The notes beneath the pieces were generated by a model. The model was not told where the DNA came from. It did not search any database and worked only from the letters and a program-made list of their open reading frames with translations. Below, piece after piece: positions 8,527 to 16,974 of a stretch of 64,000 nt of DNA; position 1 is the first letter of the stretch, and each line of letters begins with the position of its first letter. Location of the stretch: NCBI RefSeq assembly GCF_014518425.1, contig NZ_JACVCU010000005.1, forward strand, positions 678 to 64,677, in the 5' to 3' direction. This stretch comes from Terrabacter sp. MAHUQ-38. Its GTDB lineage: Bacteria > Actinomycetota > Actinomycetes > Actinomycetales > Dermatophilaceae. The translations under genes were made by a program, and so were the position numbers.

Positions 8527-9344
8527 CGTCCGCTCGGGCGCGCGACCACCTGCTCACCCTCGCCGCGTCCGCGGCCGCCTCCTGGGCGACGCACCGGCTC
8601 GCCCGACGGCTGCCGCAGCGGATCAGGTCCCCGTGGGAGCGCACCAACCACGCCGGCCGCACCGTGACGCTCCTCGAGGGTCCTGCGTTCGTGGCCGGGG
8701 CGCTCACGGCTGCGACACTCCCCGTCGGCGCACGGCGGGGCCAGCGTGTCGCCGCGGCCGTCACAGCAGGGGTCGCGGGCGCGCTCGGCGCGCTCGACGA
8801 CCTCGCCGGGGGCGCCGCGGACAAGGGGCTGCGCGGACATCTCGCGGCGCTGCGCCGAGGCCAGGTGACGACCGGGGCGGTCAAGGTCGTCGGCCTCGCG
8901 GCCACGGGCCTGGCAGCCGCGGCGCTGACGGACCGAGACCGCCGCGGTCCGCTGTCCACGCTCCTGGGTGGCGCCGTCGTCGCCGGCGCCGCCAACGCCG
9001 TCAACCTCTTCGACCTGCGCCCGGGGCGCGCCCTGAAGGTGACCGTGGCGGCCGGCCTGCCCCTCGTCACCGGCACACCGGGAGCAGCAGCGGTCGGCTC
9101 GTCGCTCGGCGTCATCGGCGACGACCTGGCTGCCCGGTCGATGCTCGGCGACACCGGAGCCAACGCCGCGGGTGCGCTCGTCGGGCTCGCCGTCGTCGAG
9201 CGCACCGGGCTCTTGGGCCGGGCCGTCGCCCTCGCCGGACTCGCCGCGCTGACGCTCGCGTCGGAGCGGGTCAGCTTCACCCGCGTCATCGAGGGCAACG
9301 GCGTGCTGCGGCACCTCGACGAGTGGGGCCGGGAGACCCGATGA
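8523..9344 (+). CDS. MraY/WecA-family polyprenyl-phosphate sugar-phosphate transferase
   Basis: 273 residues, multi-helix membrane protein of glycosyltransferase family 4 (MraY/WecA/TagO). Recognisable parts are the aspartate pair in ALDDLAGG (about 98-101), the NAVNLFDLRPGRALK segment corresponding to the NxxNxxDG motif, and MLGDTGAN. It is shorter than MraY (about 320-360) and its LFDLRPGR differs from the MraY LTDGLDG, so it is not the peptidoglycan MraY. Such enzymes start a lipid-linked glycan. The MurJ-like flippase and GT4 glycosyltransferase directly downstream, all with GTGA/ATGA overlaps, suggest one glycopolymer pathway. Confidence 0.8.
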   Translation: MTSARARDHLLTLAASAAASWATHRLARRLPQRIRSPWERTNHAGRTVTLLEGPAFVAGALTAATLPVGARRGQRVAAAVTAGVAGALGALDDLAGGAADKGLRGHLAALRRGQVTTGAVKVVGLAATGLAAAALTDRDRRGPLSTLLGGAVVAGAANAVNLFDLRPGRALKVTVAAGLPLVTGTPGAAAVGSSLGVIGDDLAARSMLGDTGANAAGALVGLAVVERTGLLGRAVALAGLAALTLASERVSFTRVIEGNGVLRHLDEWGRETR

Positions 9345-11023
9345 GCCAACGCGCTGCGGGCGGGCGCCCTTCGCGCCGTGGGCTGCTCGCCGCCGCCGGG
9401 ACGATCGCGGTCATCACCCTCGTCGCCCGGATCGTCGGCTTCGGCCGCTGGTTCGCCTTCTCGCACTCGGTCGGTGCGACCTGCGTGGGCAGTGTCTACC
9501 AGTCCGTGAACGCCGTGCCGAACGTCCTCTTCGAGATCGCCGCCGGCGGGGTGCTCGCCGCTGTAGCGGTGCCGCTCGTCGCAACATCCCTCGCCCGCGG
9601 TGACCGGTCGCAGGCCGACGCGACAGCCTCCGCGCTGCTCACCTGGGCGGTGGTCGTGCTCGTGCCCCTGGCCATCGTCGTGACACTGGCGGCGCGACCG
9701 ATCGCGGGCGCCCTCCTCGGCACTGGATGTGCGGGCGAGGTCGCCCTCGGCGCGGAGCTGCTCGTCGTCTTCGCCGTCCAGATCCCGCTGTACGGTGTGG
9801 CGATAGTGCTGGCTGGAGTCCTCCAGTCTCATCAGCGGTTCGTCGGGGCGGCCGTCGCCCCATTGCTCTCGAGCCTCGTCGTCATCGCGACGTACCTGCT
9901 CTACCGGTCCCTGGTCCCCCTCCCGGCGGCCGCCATCGCCGACGTCCCGACGGGCGCGGTCGCCGTCCTGGGGGTGGGCACGACGCTCGGCGTCGTGGCA
10001 CTCGGTCTGCCGCTGCTCGTCCCGGTGCGCCGGGCAGGCATCCGGCTGCGCGCGAGGCTGCGCTTCCCCCAGGGAGCGGGTCGTCGCGTCAGGGCGCTCG
10101 CCCTCGCGGGCCTGCTGGCCGTGGCTGGGCAGCAGCTGGCGACCCTCGTCGTCATCCGGATCGCCAACGACCGCGGGGGTCCGGGCACGCTCAACGTCTA
10201 CACCTACGCCCAGGCCGTGACCCTGCTGCCGTATGCCGTGCTGGCCGTGCCGCTCGCGACGGCGGCCTTCCCGTCCCTCGCGGGCGCGCACGCCGCGAGC
10301 AGTGTGCCCGGCGGGGCGCCGGCGGCCGAGGCAACCCTGCGCAGGGCCTGGCTCGCGACCGTGGTCGTGTCGCTCTTCGGGGCTGCCGCCCTCGTCGCCG
10401 TGGCGGTTCCGGTGGGGTCCTTCTTCCAGTCGCTCGACGCCGGCTCGGGGTCCCAGACCTCGCTCCGGACGTTGGCCGCGATGGGCGACGCGGTGACCCT
10501 CTTCGCACCTTCGGTCGTCGCGCTGGCAGTCATCGGGCTGTTGGCCAGGGCGTCCTACGTGCGCGGGGCCGCCCTCGCCGCAGGCGCACTCGCGGCTGCG
10601 GGCTGGCTGGCAACAGCCGTCATGCCGTTGCTGCTGCTCGACCCGGCGGGTGCAAGCGGTCCGGCCACGGTGCGAGCCCTCGGCGCGGGGTCGAGCCTCG
10701 GGCTCGCCCTCGGGGCGGTGCTCCTCGTCGTCCTCGTCGGGCGCACCTGGGGGTGGGCCGCGCTGTCCCTCCCGCCGCGACCCCTGGTGGCGGCACTGAC
10801 CGGTTCGGTGGTGGCTGCCGGGACCGGACGTGCCGTCGCCTCCTGGTTGTCGGTGAGCGGTGTGGGGCACTCGCTCGGGTCGAGCCTGCTCGTCGGAGTG
10901 GGGGTAGGCGTCCTCGCGCTCGCCGTCATGATCGGCCTCGCGCTCGCGGTCGACCCATCGCTCGTCGCCCGCGTACGCCGCGCCCGCGGCGTCCAGGCCG
11001 CGGCGCAGGAGACGGTGCCGTGA
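9341..11023 (+). CDS. MurJ/MviN-like lipid flippase
   Basis: 560 residues with about 13-14 predicted membrane helices. It shows the MOP-superfamily N-terminus LVARIVGFGRWFAF and paired duplicated halves. ATG 9341 overlaps the previous stop (ATGA), which fixes the start despite a longer open frame upstream. MurJ flips lipid II. The neighbouring transferase and glycosyltransferase make a different lipid-linked glycan a reasonable cargo here, and whether this is the essential MurJ cannot be decided from the window. I cannot confirm the arginines of the central MurJ cavity by eye. Confidence 0.82.
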   Translation: MSQRAAGGRPSRRGLLAAAGTIAVITLVARIVGFGRWFAFSHSVGATCVGSVYQSVNAVPNVLFEIAAGGVLAAVAVPLVATSLARGDRSQADATASALLTWAVVVLVPLAIVVTLAARPIAGALLGTGCAGEVALGAELLVVFAVQIPLYGVAIVLAGVLQSHQRFVGAAVAPLLSSLVVIATYLLYRSLVPLPAAAIADVPTGAVAVLGVGTTLGVVALGLPLLVPVRRAGIRLRARLRFPQGAGRRVRALALAGLLAVAGQQLATLVVIRIANDRGGPGTLNVYTYAQAVTLLPYAVLAVPLATAAFPSLAGAHAASSVPGGAPAAEATLRRAWLATVVVSLFGAAALVAVAVPVGSFFQSLDAGSGSQTSLRTLAAMGDAVTLFAPSVVALAVIGLLARASYVRGAALAAGALAAAGWLATAVMPLLLLDPAGASGPATVRALGAGSSLGLALGAVLLVVLVGRTWGWAALSLPPRPLVAALTGSVVAAGTGRAVASWLSVSGVGHSLGSSLLVGVGVGVLALAVMIGLALAVDPSLVARVRRARGVQAAAQETVP

Positions 11024-12162
11024 GAGTCCTCATGCTCCTCGGGCGCTCCACAGGCGGGATCGGCGCCCACGTCGGCGCGCTCGTGGCAGGTCTGCGCGAC
11101 GAGGGGCACGAGGTCCTCGTCGTCACGGCCGACTCGACGGCTGACTCATTCGGCTGGACCGGTGCGGCGCGCCTCTGGCCGGTGCACCGCGGGGCCCGTG
11201 CGCCACGAGGCCTCGTGGACTGGCACCGGATCATGCGGCTGGCCGGCACCGTCGACGTCGTCCACGCCCACGGCCACCAGGCCGCCGTCGTCGCGGCGGC
11301 GGCCGTCGCTCGTGCCCTGCCGAGGCCGCGCTTCGTCGTCTCGCTGCACAACGACCTCCCGCCGTCCGGCCCGTCCACTGCCTCGCGAGCAGCGCAGGGC
11401 GTCCTGCGGTGGACGGTGTCCCGGGCACTGCGCCGCGCCGACCTCGTGACCGGCGCCAGCGAGGACCTCGTCACCCTCGCGAGCACGCTCGGCGCGCGCC
11501 GCACCGAGCTCGCCGAGGTGCCGTCCGCCGGCGTCGCGGGGCTGCTCGACGCGTCCCCACTGGCGCCCGCGGAGCGTGAGGCCCTGCTCGAGGGGGCGAG
11601 TGTGCCCGCAGGCCTACCTGTGGTGCTCACCGTGTCGCGCATCGCGCCGCAGAAGGACCTGCCCACGCTCCTCGAGGCGGCCCGCCTCTCGCGTCAGCCG
11701 GCGACGTGGGTCGTGGTGGGCAGCGGCGACGAACGACTCCGGGCGCGCCTCGAGGAGGCGGCGGGCGGCATACGGCCGGGGGACGCTGATGCGACACGCG
11801 CGGGCGTGCGGTTCGTCGGGGCCCGTGACGACGTGTCCGAGTGGCTTCGGGCGGCCGATGTGTTCGTCCTGACGAGTCGCTGGGAGGCCCGCGCGCTCGT
11901 CGTCCAGGAGGCCATGGCAGCGGGCCTGCCGGTCGTCGCGACCCGGGCCGGAGGCCTGCCGGCACTCGTGGATGGCGCGGGGTCGCTTGTGCCCGTGGGC
12001 GATCCGGCCGCAACGGCCGCCGAGGTCGACCGCCTGCTGGGTGACCGTGCCGAGCGGGCCCGCCTCGGTGCCGCGGCGAGGGTCGTGGCGGCCTCCTGGG
12101 CCTCGCCGGCCGCCGAGGCGCGCCGGTGGGTGGAACGCTACTCCGCGACCCTCCCGGGATGA
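11020..12162 (+). CDS. GT4-family glycosyltransferase
   Basis: 380 residues, GT-B fold. The N-terminal glycine loop is [13 protein letters not shown], a [10 protein letters not shown] strand follows, and the acceptor/donor linker is [14 protein letters not shown]. The C-terminal EX7E motif sits in [19 protein letters not shown] and is followed by [12 protein letters not shown]. It is a retaining nucleotide-sugar transferase; donor and acceptor are unknown. GTG start overlaps the flippase stop by GTGA, so the three genes are translationally coupled. Confidence 0.88.
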   Translation: MRVLMLLGRSTGGIGAHVGALVAGLRDEGHEVLVVTADSTADSFGWTGAARLWPVHRGARAPRGLVDWHRIMRLAGTVDVVHAHGHQAAVVAAAAVARALPRPRFVVSLHNDLPPSGPSTASRAAQGVLRWTVSRALRRADLVTGASEDLVTLASTLGARRTELAEVPSAGVAGLLDASPLAPAEREALLEGASVPAGLPVVLTVSRIAPQKDLPTLLEAARLSRQPATWVVVGSGDERLRARLEEAAGGIRPGDADATRAGVRFVGARDDVSEWLRAADVFVLTSRWEARALVVQEAMAAGLPVVATRAGGLPALVDGAGSLVPVGDPAATAAEVDRLLGDRAERARLGAAARVVAASWASPAAEARRWVERYSATLPG

Positions 12163-12164
12163 CG

Positions 12165-12170
12165 TAGACT
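12165..12170 (+). promoter_or_regulatory. -10 box TAGACT for leaderless pyrG
   Basis: TAGACT lies eight bases before the GTG at 12179, with no Shine-Dalgarno between. Spacing is right for transcription to begin at or next to the start codon. Confidence 0.5.
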
Positions 12171-12178
12171 TAAAGCCC

Positions 12179-13954
12179 GTGGTGGAAACGACGAAGCACA
12201 TCTTTGTGACCGGGGGCGTGGCCTCTTCGCTCGGCAAGGGCCTGACGGCCTCAAGCCTCGGACGACTTCTCAGATCGCGTGGCCTCAAGGTCACCATGCA
12301 GAAGCTCGACCCCTACATCAACGTGGACCCCGGGACGATGAACCCGTTCCAGCACGGCGAGGTCTTCGTGACCGACGACGGGGCCGAGACGGACCTCGAC
12401 ATCGGTCACTACGAGCGCTTCCTCGACGTCAACCTCGTCGGCAGCGCCAACGTGACGACCGGCCAGGTCTACAACAACGTCATCGCCAAGGAGCGCCGCG
12501 GCGAGTACCTCGGCGACACGGTCCAGGTGATCCCGCACATCACCAACGAGATCGTGGCCCGCATGCGTGCCCTCGCGACCGGGGGCGCCGATGCGCCGGA
12601 CGTCATCATCACGGAGATCGGCGGCACCGTCGGCGACATCGAGTCGCTGCCGTTCCTCGAGGCCGCACGGCAGGTGCGACACCTCATCGGGCGCGACAAC
12701 AGCTTCTTCCTCCACGTGTCGCTCGTGCCCTACCTCGCCCCGAGCGGCGAGCTCAAGACCAAGCCGACACAGCACTCGGTCGCCGCGCTGCGCCAGGTCG
12801 GCATCCAGCCCGACGGTCTCGTGCTGCGCGCAGACCGCGAGATCCCCGAGCCGATCAAGCGCAAGATCTCGCTCATGTGCGACGTCGACGTGACCGCCGT
12901 CGCTGCTGCCGTCGACGCGCCGAGCATCTACGACATCCCCAAGGTGCTGCACCGCGAGGGGCTCGACGCGTACGTCATCCGGCGCCTCGGTCTCAACTTC
13001 CGCGACGTCGACTGGACCGAGTGGGACCAGCTGCTGCAACGCGTGCACGACCCCGAGCACGACATCGAGATCGCGCTCGTGGGCAAGTACATCGACCTGC
13101 CCGACGCCTACCTCTCGGTGACCGAGGCGCTGCGCGCGGGCGGCTTCCACCACGACGCCAAGGTCAACATCCGCTGGGTCGCCAGTGACGAGTGCCAGAC
13201 CCAGGCGGGAGCGCAGCGCGCCCTCGGCGGCGTCGACGCGGTCCTGGTCCCGGGTGGGTTCGGCGTGCGCGGCATCGAGGGCAAGCTCGGCGCGCTGCGC
13301 TGGGCCCGTGAGAAGCAGGTGCCGACCCTCGGCATCTGCCTGGGCCTGCAGTGCATGGTCATCGAGTACGCCCGCACCGTCCTCGGCAACGACGGCGCGA
13401 GCTCGACCGAGTTCGACCCCGAGACCTCGCACCCCGTCATCGCCACGATGGAGGAGCAGAAGGCCTTCGTCGAGGGCGCCGGCGACCTCGGCGGCACCAT
13501 GCGCCTCGGCCTCTACCCGGCGGCCCTCAAGGAGGGCAGCGTGATCCGCGACGCGTACGGCGCGGCCGAGGTCGAGGAGCGCCACCGCCACCGCTACGAG
13601 GTCAACAACGCCTATCGCGACGACCTCGAGCAGGCGGGTCTCGTCTTCTCCGGCACGTCGCCGGACGGCACCCTCGTCGAGTTCGTCGAGCTGCCGCGTG
13701 ACGTGCACCCGTACTACGTGTCGACGCAGGCGCACCCGGAGTTCCTGTCACGCCCGAACCGCGCGCACCCGCTCTTCGCGGGTCTCGTCGGTGCCGCCCT
13801 CGAGCGCCAGCGCAGCGAGCGGCTCGTCGAGGTCGAGCGCCACCGCAGCGCCGTCGACGCGGGCCAGGCCGAGCGCGCCGAGGACGGCGCCGACGGGCGT
13901 GCGAGCGACGAGTACGCGTTGTCCGCCTCGGCGGGCACCACGGACGCCGACTGA
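12179..13954 (+). CDS. pyrG: CTP synthase
   Basis: 591 residues. It aminates UTP to CTP with glutamine and ATP. The N-terminal synthetase domain has the P-loop-like [13 protein letters not shown] and the UTP/CTP-binding GGTVGDIES. The C-terminal class I glutaminase has the Cys387 nucleophile in LGICLGLQ and a His-Pro-Glu in [11 protein letters not shown]-terminal tail of about 40 acidic/alanine-rich residues goes beyond the E. coli enzyme but is common in actinobacteria. Two adjacent GTG codons (12179, 12182) are possible starts; the first fits the leaderless promoter. It joins the UMP pathway further along the window functionally but not physically. Confidence 0.96.
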   Translation: MVETTKHIFVTGGVASSLGKGLTASSLGRLLRSRGLKVTMQKLDPYINVDPGTMNPFQHGEVFVTDDGAETDLDIGHYERFLDVNLVGSANVTTGQVYNNVIAKERRGEYLGDTVQVIPHITNEIVARMRALATGGADAPDVIITEIGGTVGDIESLPFLEAARQVRHLIGRDNSFFLHVSLVPYLAPSGELKTKPTQHSVAALRQVGIQPDGLVLRADREIPEPIKRKISLMCDVDVTAVAAAVDAPSIYDIPKVLHREGLDAYVIRRLGLNFRDVDWTEWDQLLQRVHDPEHDIEIALVGKYIDLPDAYLSVTEALRAGGFHHDAKVNIRWVASDECQTQAGAQRALGGVDAVLVPGGFGVRGIEGKLGALRWAREKQVPTLGICLGLQCMVIEYARTVLGNDGASSTEFDPETSHPVIATMEEQKAFVEGAGDLGGTMRLGLYPAALKEGSVIRDAYGAAEVEERHRHRYEVNNAYRDDLEQAGLVFSGTSPDGTLVEFVELPRDVHPYYVSTQAHPEFLSRPNRAHPLFAGLVGAALERQRSERLVEVERHRSAVDAGQAERAEDGADGRASDEYALSASAGTTDAD

Positions 13955-13970
13955 GCCGGGTGCACGCAGC

Positions 13971-14648
13971 TTGAGCATCGACGCGCCGATCGGCACCGGG
14001 GCGGACGTCGTCGAGGAGTGGACCGGGGAGCCGGTGCTCGAGTCGACGACGCCGTTCGCGGGGATCATCTTCGACGTCGTTCGCGAGCGCGTCGACCTCG
14101 GCGCCGGGGGAGTCGTCACGCGTGACTACGTGACGCACCCCGGGGCCGTCGCCGTGCTCGCCCTGCGCGAGGTCGACGGCGTCGACCACGTGCTGCTGAT
14201 CCGGCAGTACCGGCACGCGAGCGGCGGGCACGTGTGGGAGCTGCCCGCCGGCCTGCTCGACGTCGACGGCGAACCGCCCCGGGACGCAGCCGCGCGTGAG
14301 CTGGCCGAGGAGGTCGACCTCGTCGCCGACGAGTGGCACGTGCTCGCCGACGACGTGACGTCGCCGGGAGCCTTCCCCGAGACCGTCCGCGTGTTCCTCG
14401 CCCGCGGCCTGCGCGACGTCACGGCGGCGCAGGCCCACCAGCGCACGGCCGAGGAGCTGACCCTGCGGCCGCTGTGGCTGCCCCTCGACGATGCCGTCGA
14501 CGCCGCCCTCGCCGGTCGGATCAGCAACTCCGCCACGCTCGTCGGACTCCTGAGCGCCGGCCTGTCCCGCGACCGCGGCTGGTCGACGCTGCGCCCGCCG
14601 GACGCCCCGTGGCCCGCCCATGAGGCGCAGCGCGCCCGCCACGGGTGA
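13971..14648 (+). CDS. Nudix hydrolase (ADP-ribose pyrophosphatase-like)
   Basis: 225 residues. The sequence RQYRHASGGHVWELPAGLLD leads into a Nudix box ending RELAEEV, the layout of ADP-ribose/nucleoside-diphosphate-sugar pyrophosphatases. M. tuberculosis Rv1700, also just after pyrG, is such an ADP-ribose hydrolase. The box has D where the canonical motif has G (EEVDL), so substrate assignment is tentative. The only in-frame start between genes is TTG 13971, with no clear SD; translation may depend on read-through from pyrG. The stop overlaps the next GTG. Confidence 0.85.
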   Translation: MSIDAPIGTGADVVEEWTGEPVLESTTPFAGIIFDVVRERVDLGAGGVVTRDYVTHPGAVAVLALREVDGVDHVLLIRQYRHASGGHVWELPAGLLDVDGEPPRDAAARELAEEVDLVADEWHVLADDVTSPGAFPETVRVFLARGLRDVTAAQAHQRTAEELTLRPLWLPLDDAVDAALAGRISNSATLVGLLSAGLSRDRGWSTLRPPDAPWPAHEAQRARHG

Positions 14649-15073
14649 CGCGACACGCCTTCGGGGCACGCGCGCACCGGCGGTGTCCCTGCGGCAGCGG
14701 CGAGTCGTATGCGGCGTGCTGCGGGCCGCTCCTCGACGGAGATCGGACGGCCGGCACCGCCGAGGAGCTCATGCGCTCGCGCTACACCGCCTTCGCGACG
14801 GGTGACGCCGACCACCTCGTGCGCACGTGGCACCCGCGCACCCGTCCGGACGACGTCGGGCTCGACCCGGCGACCCGCTGGACCGGGCTCACGGTGCTGC
14901 GCACGGTGGGTGGCGACGTGGGCGACGACGACGGTGTCGTCGAGTTCGTGGCCACGTGGGTCGAGTCGTCAGCGGGGCGCCGAGGACCCGGTGCCGGGGG
15001 CGAGCTGCACGAGGTCAGCCGCTTCGTCCGGCGGGCCGGCCGCTGGCTCTACCTCGACGGGGAGCACGGCTGA
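14645..15073 (+). CDS. YchJ-like SEC-C motif protein
   Basis: 142 residues, UPF0225/YchJ family. The N-terminal zinc-binding SEC-C motif has Cys-Pro-Cys-Gly-Ser-Gly and then a Cys-Cys pair (RRCPCGSGESYAACCGP). The NTF2-like domain follows (ELMRSRYTAFATGDADHL ... FVRRAGRWLYLDGE). Function is unknown. GTG 14645 overlaps the Nudix stop. The last 105 bases overlap the convergent EamA gene. Confidence 0.87.
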   Translation: MTRHAFGARAHRRCPCGSGESYAACCGPLLDGDRTAGTAEELMRSRYTAFATGDADHLVRTWHPRTRPDDVGLDPATRWTGLTVLRTVGGDVGDDDGVVEFVATWVESSAGRRGPGAGGELHEVSRFVRRAGRWLYLDGEHG

Positions 15074-15973
15074 GCCGTCCCCGGGCAACCCCGCGGTGGC
15101 GCCGCCCCGGCGCAGTACGGCGACGGCGACCCCGGCGAGCAGCACGGCGCCACCGGCTAGCTCGAGGGCGCTCGGCCGCTCACCGAAGGCGACGGCCGCC
15201 GCCGCCATGCCGAAGACGGGCACGAGCATCGCGAAGGGCGTCACTCGAGCGACCGGGTGCCGGCTGAGCAGGGTGTTCCAGATGCCGTAGCCCACGAGCG
15301 ACGACAGGTAGGCCGTGTACGCCGTCGACACGACGGCCGGCCACTGCACGTGGCCCAGTGCGGCGCCGATCGCCGCGGGACCCTCGAAGGCGAACGACAG
15401 GACGAGGGCCGGGACCGGTACCACCAGACCCGACCAGACCGTGACGGCCAGGCCGGCGCCCGGGGTCACCGCGCGGGCACGTCGGGTCAGCACGTTGCCG
15501 ACAGCCCACGACACGGCCGCTAGGACGAGGACGACGAGGGGCAGCAGGGGAGCCGACAGGCCGCGTCCGGCGGCGATCGTCAGCAGGCCGGCGCCGCCGA
15601 GCGCCACACCGAGCCGCTGGGCGGTCGAGGGGCGCTCTCGGAGCCACACGGCGGCGATGACCACGGTGAACAGCACCTGGGCCTGGAGCACGAGTGAAGA
15701 CAGGCCTGGCGGCATGCCGAGGTGCAGCGCGAGGTACATGAGCGCGAACTGGCCCAGGCTCGTGAACAGGCCGATCAGCGCGAGGTCGTGCCACGGGACG
15801 TTCGGGCGCCGCACGAAGAAGACGGCGGGGACGCAGACGACGACGAAGCGGACCGCGAGGAACAACAGCGGCGGGACCGAGTCGAGGCCGGTCCGGATCG
15901 CGACGAAGTTCGTGCCCCAGATGAGGGCGACGAGGACGGCGAGGGCGGTGTCACGACGGCGCATGTCGCCCAT
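14969..15973 (-). CDS. EamA/DMT-family exporter
   Basis: 334 residues, ten membrane helices in two EamA repeats. The N-terminal LAVLVALIWGTNFVAIRTG and SLVLQAQVLFTVVIAA are typical of O-acetylserine/cysteine- or amino-acid-type exporters. The last 40 residues are a cytoplasmic Ala/Pro/Glu-rich tail with no family equivalent, encoded in DNA that overlaps the YchJ gene by 105 bases. ATG 15973 or 15964 could start it. It is divergent from the LysR regulator with a 65-base shared promoter region, so that regulator probably controls it. Confidence 0.85.
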   Translation of the reverse strand: MGDMRRRDTALAVLVALIWGTNFVAIRTGLDSVPPLLFLAVRFVVVCVPAVFFVRRPNVPWHDLALIGLFTSLGQFALMYLALHLGMPPGLSSLVLQAQVLFTVVIAAVWLRERPSTAQRLGVALGGAGLLTIAAGRGLSAPLLPLVVLVLAAVSWAVGNVLTRRARAVTPGAGLAVTVWSGLVVPVPALVLSFAFEGPAAIGAALGHVQWPAVVSTAYTAYLSSLVGYGIWNTLLSRHPVARVTPFAMLVPVFGMAAAAVAFGERPSALELAGGAVLLAGVAVAVLRRGGATAGLPGDGSAVLPVEVEPAAGPPDEAADLVQLAPGTGSSAPR

Positions 15974-15999
15974 CGTGCGGCGTCCCGACCATTCACGTC

Positions 16000-16012
16000 C
16001 ATCAAACTGATG
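16000..16012. promoter_or_regulatory. Candidate LysR operator, CATCAAACTGATG
   Basis: A perfect 13-base palindrome (CATCA-AAC-TGATG) lies in the 65-base gap between the divergent EamA and LysR genes. It is 14 bases upstream of the LysR -10 box, so it overlaps that promoter's -35 region. The position suits a site for autorepression plus divergent activation. Confidence 0.5.
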
Positions 16013-16026
16013 TGCGCTCGACTGTG

Positions 16027-16032
16027 TAGCAT
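16027..16032 (+). promoter_or_regulatory. -10 box TAGCAT for leaderless LysR gene
   Basis: TAGCAT is followed by six bases and the ATG at 16039, with no SD. This is the actinobacterial leaderless pattern. Confidence 0.55.
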
Positions 16033-16038
16033 CGCTGC

Positions 16039-16947
16039 ATGATCGATCCTGTCGCTCTGCGCTCGCTGGTCGCCGTCGAGTCGTACGGGTCCGTCGGAGC
16101 CGCTGCGGCGGCGCTCGACTACACGCCGAGTGCCGTCTCGCAGCAGATCAAGCGTCTGGAGACCCAGACCGGGGTCCAGCTGCTCGAGCGCCAGGGCCGC
16201 GGCGTCCTGCTCACCGAGGCCGGTCGCACGCTGTCCGAGTCGGCACGCGACCTGCTCTCACACATGGAACGGCTCGAGTCGCGGGTGCACGGCGTGAGCG
16301 GCGAGACGGTCGGCACGGTGCGCCTGGCGACGTTCGCGACGGCATACCGGGGAATCGTCGTCGGGGCGATCGGCCGGCTGCGGGCCACAGCCCCGGACGT
16401 CGTCCTGCGGCCCGACGAGATCGACCCGTGGGACGCGGTCGACGCCGTCGCCTCCGGCTCCCACGACCTCGCGCTCGTGCACAACTGGGAGCCGCTGCCG
16501 CTCGCCATTCCCGACCACCTCGACGTGCGCCACCTCGGCCGCGACCGGGCCGACGTCCTCGTGCACGTCGACCATCCGCTCGCCGCGCGCCGGACCATCG
16601 GCGTGGCCGACGTTCTCGACGAGGACTGGGCGAGCGTCGCGCCGGGCTCGATCTGCCACCAGTGGCTGCAGAAGATGTTCTTCGACGTCGGCCGGGCCCC
16701 ACGCATCACCCATGTCGCCCTCGAGTTCGCCACCCACATCGCGCTCGCCGCGCGTGGCGAGTGCATCGCCCTCGTGCCACGCCTGGGGCGCGGCCCGCTG
16801 CCCACCGATGTCGTCGCGGTTCCCATCGTCGAGCCCGTCTCCGAGAGGACGGTGAGCCTCGTGTGGCGTCGAACCATGACCGACCGCCCAGCGCTCGCGG
16901 CCACGGTCGAAGCCCTTGCCGCAGAAGGCTCTCGGGACCTCACCTGA
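16039..16947 (+). CDS. LysR-family transcriptional regulator
   Basis: 302 residues. The N-terminal winged helix-turn-helix (about 4-62) reads VAVESYGSVGAAAAALDYTPSA and then VSQQIKRLE. The C-terminal half is a periplasmic-binding-protein-like effector domain. It is divergent from an EamA exporter, the usual arrangement for a LysR activator and its target. The effector may be an amino acid or related metabolite (ArgP/LysG-LysE logic), but nothing in the sequence fixes it. Confidence 0.9.
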   Translation: MIDPVALRSLVAVESYGSVGAAAAALDYTPSAVSQQIKRLETQTGVQLLERQGRGVLLTEAGRTLSESARDLLSHMERLESRVHGVSGETVGTVRLATFATAYRGIVVGAIGRLRATAPDVVLRPDEIDPWDAVDAVASGSHDLALVHNWEPLPLAIPDHLDVRHLGRDRADVLVHVDHPLAARRTIGVADVLDEDWASVAPGSICHQWLQKMFFDVGRAPRITHVALEFATHIALAARGECIALVPRLGRGPLPTDVVAVPIVEPVSERTVSLVWRRTMTDRPALAATVEALAAEGSRDLT

Positions 16948-16974
16948 CGCACAGCTCCCTCGCCGCCCTGACCC

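Noticed and set aside
12251-13735. Minus-strand open frame opposite pyrG
   Set aside because: Antisense shadow of CTP synthase, with no motifs or start signals.
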